A stretch of DNA of 64,000 nt, taken from NCBI RefSeq assembly GCF_025994315.1, contig NZ_BAQE01000003.1; one strand, 5' to 3'. The notes beneath the pieces were generated by a model. The model was not told the origin of the DNA. It was given only the letters and a program-made list of their open reading frames with translations, and made no database searches. The stretch comes from Swaminathania salitolerans. Lineage in GTDB: Bacteria; Pseudomonadota; Alphaproteobacteria; Acetobacterales; Acetobacteraceae. This document shows, one piece after another, positions 58,995 to 64,000 of the stretch. How positions within the stretch are numbered: the stretch's first letter is position 1; each line of letters opens with the position of its first letter. The translations under genes were made by a program, and so were the position numbers.

Positions 58995-59527
58995 GGCAGA
59001 GCCCGATGGATGTCTTCCGGTATCCCGCCCTTGCGCTCAAGCCCTCCAGTGCGCTTGCCAACCCGTGGCGCAGAAGCGTGCGCCTCTTCCTTCTCCCGGG
59101 CATCGCATGGCTCCCGGCAGCGTTGCTCCCGGGCTGCACCGCACCCGGGGATTCAGCCACGCACACGACCGCCCTGAACGGACAATGTGCGCTGTATGGG
59201 GGCAAACCGGCAGTGGCGCTGACCCTGGCCTTCGGTCTCTCACGTCCGAACGGCGCCCCTGTCACGGAGACGGAATGGCATGAGTTTCTCGATCGGGTCG
59301 TCGTCCCGGTATTCCCGGACGGACTGACCGTGCTCGACGCGGAAGGACGCTGGCGGGATCCGGACTCCGGTCCGGTCATACGGGAGGCGTCACGTCTCGT
59401 CTGGATCGTAGCACCGCGCTCCCCGGATCTGGCAAGGCATGTGCAGGAGATCCGCCGGATCTACGAGGCGCGATTCAACCAGAAGGCGGTTGCCGCGTTC
59501 GTGCATCCGGGGTGCGTTTCGTTCTGA
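58991..59527 (+). CDS. DUF3574 protein, probably exported or lipid-anchored
   Basis: Protein of 178 residues. An N-terminal region with a hydrophobic stretch (LFLLPGIAWLPAALLPGC) could be a lipoprotein signal, though Pro at -2 of the Cys is unusual. The remainder matches DUF3574 (LTLAFGLSRPNG, EWHEFLDRVVVPVFPDGLTV, REASRLVWIVAP), of unknown function. The ATG overlaps the NUDIX stop by 4 nt, so they are co-translated. Alternative ATG 59006 (MDVFRYPAL) would shorten the leader. Confidence 0.78.
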   Translation: MRQSPMDVFRYPALALKPSSALANPWRRSVRLFLLPGIAWLPAALLPGCTAPGDSATHTTALNGQCALYGGKPAVALTLAFGLSRPNGAPVTETEWHEFLDRVVVPVFPDGLTVLDAEGRWRDPDSGPVIREASRLVWIVAPRSPDLARHVQEIRRIYEARFNQKAVAAFVHPGCVSF

Positions 59528-59817
59528 TCCGCAGCGTCGCCGCTTTTGCCGGGCCCGGAGATGACGGCCTTTTTCCCCAAGCGCGTTCCCGGGACGGAAC
59601 GCGTCCCCGGGGAGGCTTCAGGAGTGCCCCGGCAATGCCACGGCAATGCCACGGCACTACCCCGAGAGAAGGCGGCCTGTTGACGAACGACCGTAACCTG
59701 AAAGAAATGAATACTTATTCCGGTTTCTGATAGTCTTTCGGGCTAGAAGCCTTTTTACCGGAAACCGATCCCGGACAGCGCAGCAGAACAGGGACGCCGT
59801 CCCTTTCGAGGACCAGT
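59528..59817 (+). promoter_or_regulatory. intergenic region upstream of AI-2E transporter
   Basis: 290 bp without a gene. GGCC ... GGCCTTTTT near 59540-59575 may be a weak terminator for DUF3574. ATGCCACGGCA repeats at 59635-59655. TTGACG at 59680-59685 is a possible -35. A CGGTTTC/GAAACCG inverted repeat flanks 59717-59768. Just before the ribosome-binding site, AGGGACG-C-CGTCCCT (59790-59804) can form a hairpin. Confidence 0.35.
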
Positions 59818-61005
59818 ATGAACAAGCACGACCCCGCCTCAACGATCGATCCGGACCGGGGCGATCCGATGTGCGGACACTCATGTTCCGAAGATGACGC
59901 CCGCGGTGAGAGCGGTATGGTCGGTTCGCCGATCCGACGCGCCCAGAGACGCTCACGCGGCCTGCTGGGGCTGTTCTTCGTCATTCTCGCCCTCTACACG
60001 CTGAAGAACTTCCTTCCGGCGCTGCTCTGGGGGTGCGTCTTCGCAATCGCCTCCTGGCCGCTCTACAGGCGCACGGAGCGCCGTTTCGGGCGCACGGAAT
60101 GGCTGCCCATGATCTTCACCGCGGTCATCGCCCTGATCTTCCTGGTGCCGCTCAGCCTCGTCGGCGTGAAGGCGGCGGAAGAGGCACAAAGCGCGCTCCA
60201 CTGGATCGACACCGTGCGTCACACAGGCATACCCATGCCCGCCTGGCTCAACGAACTGCCGTTCGAGCGCGTTCAGGTTGCGCGCTGGTGGCAGAACAAC
60301 CTCGTCAATCCCGAGCATCTGAACCGGCTCTTCCATTCGGTCGATGCGGGTCACGGCATGGCATTCACCCGCCAGATCACGTCGCAGGTTGCCCGGCGTG
60401 CGACCCTGTTCCTGTTCTCGATCCTGACGCTGTTCTTCCTGCTGCGCGACGGTGCCGACATCATCCACCGGGTGCTCGTCGTGTCGAACCGGACTTTCGG
60501 CCAGCGTGGGGAAACCCTCGCCCGGCAGATCATCTCATCGGTGCATGGAACGGTCGCGGGGCTGGTTCTGGTCGGTCTGGGAGAGGGATTCGTGATGGGG
60601 ATCGCCTATGTCCTGACCGATACGCCACAGCCTCTGCTTTTCGCCCTTCTGACCGGCGTCGCCGCGATGATCCCGTTCCTGGGGCTGCCCACGGTCATAC
60701 TGGCCGCCCTCCTCATCCTCATGCAGGGCAAGATGATCGCCGCGATCATCGTAATCGCGCTCGGCTCCATCGTCATCTTCGTGGCAGATCACTTCATCCG
60801 CCCCGCTCTTATCGGCGGCAGCACGCAGATGCCGTTCCTCTGGGTGCTTCTGGGTATTCTGGGAGGGGTGGAGACCTGGGGTCTTCTGGGACTTTTCCTG
60901 GGGCCTGCCATCATGGCGGCGATGCATCTGCTCTGGCGCATATGGAGCGCCGACCGGATCGATTCATCCGATGAAGAGGCTGTGCATAACCGGGAAAAAA
61001 GATGA
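59818..61005 (+). CDS. AI-2E (UPF0118) family transporter
   Basis: Inner-membrane protein of 395 residues with about seven or eight hydrophobic segments, including GLLGLFFVILALYTLKNFLPAL and TLFLFSILTLFFLLRDG. The segments HGTVAGLVLVGLGEGFVMG and ALIGGSTQMPFLWVLLGILGG are diagnostic. Members include E. coli TqsA, but most have other or unknown cargo, so AI-2 export should not be assumed. A 40-residue polar N-terminus with CGHSC is atypical. GAGGA precedes the ATG. It is monocistronic. Confidence 0.88.
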   Translation: MNKHDPASTIDPDRGDPMCGHSCSEDDARGESGMVGSPIRRAQRRSRGLLGLFFVILALYTLKNFLPALLWGCVFAIASWPLYRRTERRFGRTEWLPMIFTAVIALIFLVPLSLVGVKAAEEAQSALHWIDTVRHTGIPMPAWLNELPFERVQVARWWQNNLVNPEHLNRLFHSVDAGHGMAFTRQITSQVARRATLFLFSILTLFFLLRDGADIIHRVLVVSNRTFGQRGETLARQIISSVHGTVAGLVLVGLGEGFVMGIAYVLTDTPQPLLFALLTGVAAMIPFLGLPTVILAALLILMQGKMIAAIIVIALGSIVIFVADHFIRPALIGGSTQMPFLWVLLGILGGVETWGLLGLFLGPAIMAAMHLLWRIWSADRIDSSDEEAVHNREKR

Positions 61006-61019
61006 ACCGCAGGACGATA

Positions 61020-61093
61020 TCGGGCAGGCGGGATTCGAACCCACGACCCCCAGTCCCCCAGACTGATGCGCTACCAGGCTGCGCTACTGCCCG
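61020..61093 (-). tRNA. tRNA-Pro (anticodon GGG)
   Basis: Minus-strand cloverleaf: acceptor CGGGCAG/CTGCCCG, D arm AGCGCAGCCTGGTAGCGC, anticodon stem TCAGT/ACTGG with loop CTGGGGG giving GGG, and T arm GTGGGTTCGAATCCC. The 3' CCA is not encoded (the sequence continues A-TAT), unlike the other two tRNAs here. Confidence 0.95.
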
Positions 61094-61177
61094 TCTGTCC
61101 TGCGGTAAGCGCCGTTTAGCAGGGGTCAGACCGGACCGCAAGCGCCCCCGGCAAGGTTTTTTGCGCTGACGCCCTTT

Positions 61178-62344
61178 TCAGGAGGCAGGCAGAAGGGCCC
61201 GGAGATTGTCGAGCTCACCGAGAATATCCTCGAGAGCCAGCCGCAACTCCTGACGCTCCCGCAGAAGCTGCGCCCGATGCTCCTGCAATGCGAGAATTTC
61301 CGCGCCGAGCGCCTCTTCCACGCGCGATGCCTCTTCGGAGCCCGGAGCCTCGCGTTCCGTTTCCCCGGCACGGTCCTCGCCAACAAAGGCATCCTCGCTT
61401 CCGGCTTGGAGCTCTGCGCCCGTCTCCGACAGGGTCCCGCGCACATCCAGGAATATCCGGTCCGATGCGACATCCGCCGGATCTTCCGCATCGCGATTCC
61501 TCGCCTCTCCGGACGAATGCAGACCGGACACGGTGTCGCCGGCGGGTGCTGGCGTTTGCGCCTCCGGCAACTCGTCTTCGAAGCTTACCGGGAGCGATGA
61601 CTCATCCTCGTGAGTCGCTTCGGATCCTGCTTCGGGCGTCGCTGGCGCAGGCTTCGGCTCCGCGCCGGACAGGTCATCAGCTCCCGACGGCGTATAGGCC
61701 GGGGTCGAACCGGTAGCAGCCGACTCGCGCCCGTCTTCATGTCCGTGCGGAGAAGAGACACCTGTGAAGGGCGAATCGTCTGCATGTGCGATTTCCGCCG
61801 TCTGCTGCCCAGGAGACTCCAGCCCGGGAGACTTCAACCCGGAAGACTCTGGGCCGGAAGACTCCAGTCCTGAAAACTCCGGGCTCCCGGAAGGCTCCGG
61901 GATCTCGAGGGGAATCCGCCTTTCCGACCTGTCTCCGACCTCATCTCCCTGTGTGTCCGACATGATTTCCGTATCGTGGATGTCGGGCTGCGCGCGCGAT
62001 GCGTCTTCGGGTCGGCCGGGATCTGCCAAACGCTCTTCCGCGCCTTCCCTGAGGAGACGCTGCACGCCCTTTATGGTGTAGCCCTGCACATAGAGCAGGT
62101 CTGTGATCCGCCGCAGGACCGCAATATCCTCCGGGCTGTAATACCGGCGTCCCCCTCCCCGCTTGAGCGGCTTCACCTCGGAAAAGCGGGTCTCCCAGAA
62201 ACGCAGGACATGTTGGGGGACGTGGAGTTCATCGGCAACCTCGCTGATGGTCCTGTAGGCGTTCGGCCCCTTTTCGAGTCGATCGAGGGCGGCCCTGTCT
62301 TCCGACATGCGCGCAAGATCGGTTCCGGGGGAGATACTGGTCAT
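61178..62344 (-). CDS. MerR family regulator with long low-complexity tail
   Basis: Protein of 388 residues. Residues 28-100 are a MerR-type winged helix (YRTISEVADELHVPQHVLRFWETRF, RRYYSPEDIAVLRRI). The remainder is an acidic, Ser/Pro/Glu-rich region without predicted fold, including a five-fold pentapeptide repeat (types SGLES, SGPES, SGLKS, PGLES), and ends in a coiled-coil-like segment (EILALQEHRAQLLRERQELRLAL). No metal-binding cysteines occur. The gene overlaps ihfA by 4 nt (ATGA), the standard alphaproteobacterial pairing. Its target is unknown. Confidence 0.88.
   Translation of the reverse strand: MTSISPGTDLARMSEDRAALDRLEKGPNAYRTISEVADELHVPQHVLRFWETRFSEVKPLKRGGGRRYYSPEDIAVLRRITDLLYVQGYTIKGVQRLLREGAEERLADPGRPEDASRAQPDIHDTEIMSDTQGDEVGDRSERRIPLEIPEPSGSPEFSGLESSGPESSGLKSPGLESPGQQTAEIAHADDSPFTGVSSPHGHEDGRESAATGSTPAYTPSGADDLSGAEPKPAPATPEAGSEATHEDESSLPVSFEDELPEAQTPAPAGDTVSGLHSSGEARNRDAEDPADVASDRIFLDVRGTLSETGAELQAGSEDAFVGEDRAGETEREAPGSEEASRVEEALGAEILALQEHRAQLLRERQELRLALEDILGELDNLRALLPAS
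61812..61886. repeat. 15-nt tandem repeat x5 in merR gene
   Basis: Five 15-nt units in register: 61812, 61827, 61842, 61857 and 61872 (for example GGAGACTCCAGCCCG and GAAGACTCCAGTCCT). They encode a pentapeptide repeat in the disordered tail. Confidence 0.85.
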
Positions 62345-62664
62345 GACTCGTCGCTTTCTGTGGCAAGCCCCTCGGTGGACTCGCCGTTGACTTCCGCCCT
62401 CAGGATCTGGCTCGGTCGAAAGACCAGCACGGAGCGTGGCAGGATAGGGACCTCGATGCCGGTCTTCGGATTGCGTCCGACCCTGCGGCCCTTCTGACGG
62501 ACGGAAAAGGTCCCGAAGCCGCTCAGCTTGACCGTCTCGCCCTGCTCGAGTCGCGAGACGATCATTTCCAGCACCGATTCGAGCAGATCGGCAGATTCAT
62601 GCCGGGAGAGCCCGACCTGGCTATAGATATGTTCGACGAGCTGGGCGCGAGTCACCGTGGTCAT
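62341..62664 (-). CDS. ihfA: integration host factor subunit alpha
   Basis: Nucleoid protein of 107 residues that bends DNA with IhfB. HU/IHF signatures are LSGFGTFSVRQKGRRVGRNPKTG-type (GFGTF, RNPKTG) and the arm IEVPILPRSVLVFRPS. Length and MTTVTRAQLVEHIY start favour IhfA over HU. It lies between fabH and merR and overlaps merR by 4 nt. GACGACACC precedes the ATG, without a strong Shine-Dalgarno. Confidence 0.94.
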   Translation of the reverse strand: MTTVTRAQLVEHIYSQVGLSRHESADLLESVLEMIVSRLEQGETVKLSGFGTFSVRQKGRRVGRNPKTGIEVPILPRSVLVFRPSQILRAEVNGESTEGLATESDES

Positions 62665-62833
62665 GACGACACCGTATCATGACGGCAAGGGAGGTCAATC
62701 GGATCCACGCCTCCCCTGCCCGTTCGGGCGATGAGCGCGCGAGACTTCAGCCGCGGCGATCATCGCCCCGGCGCGTCAGGGAAGAAGGCGGGTTGACTCA
62801 GGGTCGGGCAATCCCTGGCCTCATCCCGACAGA

Positions 62834-63790
62834 TCACATGCGGAAAAGTGCGGATCCCCAGGTCAGACCGCCGCCGAGAGCTTCGAGCAGAACGAGCTCG
62901 CCTCTCTTGATCCGGCCGTCACGGACGGCCTCGTTGAGAGCGAGGGGAATCGAGGCCGCGGAGGTATTGGCATGACGATCCACGGTCACGACCACGCGCT
63001 CGAGCGGCAGGGCCAGCTTTCTGGCCATGCCTTCGATGATCCGCAGATTGGCCTGATGGGGCACGAGCCATGCGATGTCCTGCCCGCTGAGCCCGTGACG
63101 CTCGAGCGCCTCGTCGACCACCGAAGAGAGCTTTGCTACCGCATGACGGAAGACCTCCCGCCCCTGCATATGCAGTACGGGACGCGTCGCGTCCTCGCCA
63201 CCGACGAACAGGAGATCGCCATGGCGACCGTCGCTGTGCAGATGAGTGGAGAGAATCCCGGCCTCCGCCTCATCCTCGCATCGCTCGAGAACGACGGCAC
63301 CCGCACCGTCCCCGAACAGGACGCAGGTCGCCCGGTCTTCCCAGTCGAGAATGCGGGAATAGACCTCCGAGCCGATCACGAGCGCCTTTCTGGCCTGACC
63401 GCTCCGAATGAATGCCTCAGCCGTGGAGAGCGCATAGACGAAGCCGGAGCAGGCAGCGCTCAGATCGAAGGCGAATCCTCCTGTGATGCCCAGCTCGGCC
63501 TGAACACGCGCCGCGACCGCAGGAAAGCTCTGATCGGGCGTCGCCGTCGCAACGATGACCGCGTCGATCCCGGTAGCAGGAACACCGGCATAATCGAGTG
63601 CCTGCCGGGCGGCGGCGCTGGCCATGCTGACGGCGGTCTCGCCCTCGCCAGCAATATGGCGCTGGGCTATGCCGGTGCGGGTGCGGATCCACTCATCCGA
63701 CGTATCGATCCGCTCGGCCAGCTCGGCATTGGTGACGACGTTTTTGGGCAGGTACCCGCCAAATCCGCTCAGACGCGCACGCACGGACAT
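62834..63790 (-). CDS. fabH: 3-oxoacyl-[acyl-carrier-protein] synthase III
   Basis: Starts type II fatty acid synthesis by condensing acetyl-CoA with malonyl-ACP. The 318 residues include the catalytic triad: Cys in DLSAACSGFVYAL, His in VPHQANLRI, and Asn in RHANTSAASIP. It follows plsX (69-nt gap) and precedes ihfA, the usual alphaproteobacterial order linking lipid synthesis with a nucleoid gene. Confidence 0.97.
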   Translation of the reverse strand: MSVRARLSGFGGYLPKNVVTNAELAERIDTSDEWIRTRTGIAQRHIAGEGETAVSMASAAARQALDYAGVPATGIDAVIVATATPDQSFPAVAARVQAELGITGGFAFDLSAACSGFVYALSTAEAFIRSGQARKALVIGSEVYSRILDWEDRATCVLFGDGAGAVVLERCEDEAEAGILSTHLHSDGRHGDLLFVGGEDATRPVLHMQGREVFRHAVAKLSSVVDEALERHGLSGQDIAWLVPHQANLRIIEGMARKLALPLERVVVTVDRHANTSAASIPLALNEAVRDGRIKRGELVLLEALGGGLTWGSALFRM

Positions 63791-63859
63791 AGAACTTCCT
63801 CATGAATTGACGCCCTCAGGGCCCTGAGACCGCTGTCTGCACGGACCTCGCCCCGCCTC

Positions 63860-64000
63860 TCAGGCGGCGGAGGAGGAAGCCGCAACTTCGCCTTCCGGGG
63901 CCGAGGCCATCAGCATTTCGACCTGTGCGAGACGGTCACGGATCTTTTCGTTGATCTGATGCGTCACGGCGTCCATCGCAACATCGACGGCAGCGGCGAA
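63860..64000 (-). CDS. plsX: phosphate acyltransferase PlsX (C-terminal end only)
   Basis: The final 46 residues of a minus-strand protein: it reads FAAAVDVAMDAVTHQINEK and then a coiled, Ala/Ser-rich tail. This matches the C-terminus of PlsX, which makes acyl-phosphate for phospholipid synthesis. The position directly before fabH is decisive. The gene continues beyond the right edge. Confidence 0.85.
   Translation of the reverse strand, partial: FAAAVDVAMDAVTHQINEKIRDRLAQVEMLMASAPEGEVAASSSAA

Noticed and set aside
59818..61005. Quorum-sensing autoinducer-2 exporter
   Set aside because: The family name AI-2E covers many proteins of unknown cargo, and no luxS or lsr genes are in the window.

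Overview
This is a 64 kb stretch of GC-rich chromosome (roughly 60% GC by eye). It is densely packed with housekeeping genes and shows no insertion sequence, prophage, CRISPR array or rRNA operon. The gene order points to an alphaproteobacterium of the family Acetobacteraceae: tig-clpP-clpX-lon-HU, birA-coaX-RNase J-proS-lolC-lolD-dnaE, rpsB-tsf-recO, plsX-fabH-ihfA-merR, and an Rrf2-regulated suf operon with sufT. A divergent PEP carboxylase and a rhodopsin fit a plant- or insect-associated acetic acid bacterium (Asaia-like). That genus is an inference, not something the sequence shows.

Layout. 1-2083: 5' part of a cardiolipin synthase-like gene and an N-end-rule leucyltransferase. 2167-4377: topoisomerase IV subunit A. 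4680-6423: a light cassette of a microbial rhodopsin with a non-standard D-T-S helix C motif and a Brp/Blh beta-carotene dioxygenase; the dioxygenase tail runs antisense into recO. 6271-8843: recO, tsf, rpsB. 9186-13035: an ATGA-coupled operon of an ArsR-rhodanese regulator, an MFS transporter broken by a frameshift and a DUF2938 membrane protein, facing an MDR oxidoreductase across a perfect 12-bp inverted repeat. 13197-23378: dnaE, lolD, lolC, proS, RNase J, coaX, birA. 23425-30622: tRNA-Val, HU, lon (tandem terminators), clpX, clpP, tig, tRNA-Leu. 30649-36837: NAD(P)HX repair enzyme, a small membrane protein, a DEAD-box helicase with a 340-residue basic AT-hook-bearing extension, and RlmD-type methyltransferase. 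36828-42833: suf operon (rrf2-sufB-C-D-S-T-A). 42963-48127: DUF445 protein, divergent PEP carboxylase, two small proteins. 48242-51847: ribose-type ABC importer. 52317-59527: orphan membrane protein, fusA, rpmB, a small helical protein, an Atm1-like ABC exporter, and a coupled NUDIX/DUF3574 pair. 59818-64000: AI-2E family transporter, tRNA-Pro, merR, ihfA, fabH and the end of plsX.

Most genes run on the minus strand in tightly spaced operons, often with 4-bp ATGA overlaps. The suf operon supplies Fe-S clusters. ClpXP, Lon, HU and trigger factor form a protein-quality block. The rhodopsin/Blh pair makes retinal and a light-active opsin from beta-carotene, whose synthesis genes are not in the window.

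The most unusual signals are: (1) the D-T-S rhodopsin cassette; (2) the PEP carboxylase homologue with substituted active-site loops; (3) the broken regulator/transporter operon; (4) in-frame 15-nt tandem repeats in three unrelated genes; (5) intergenic stem-loops without U-tracts, one of which buries the recO ribosome-binding region.
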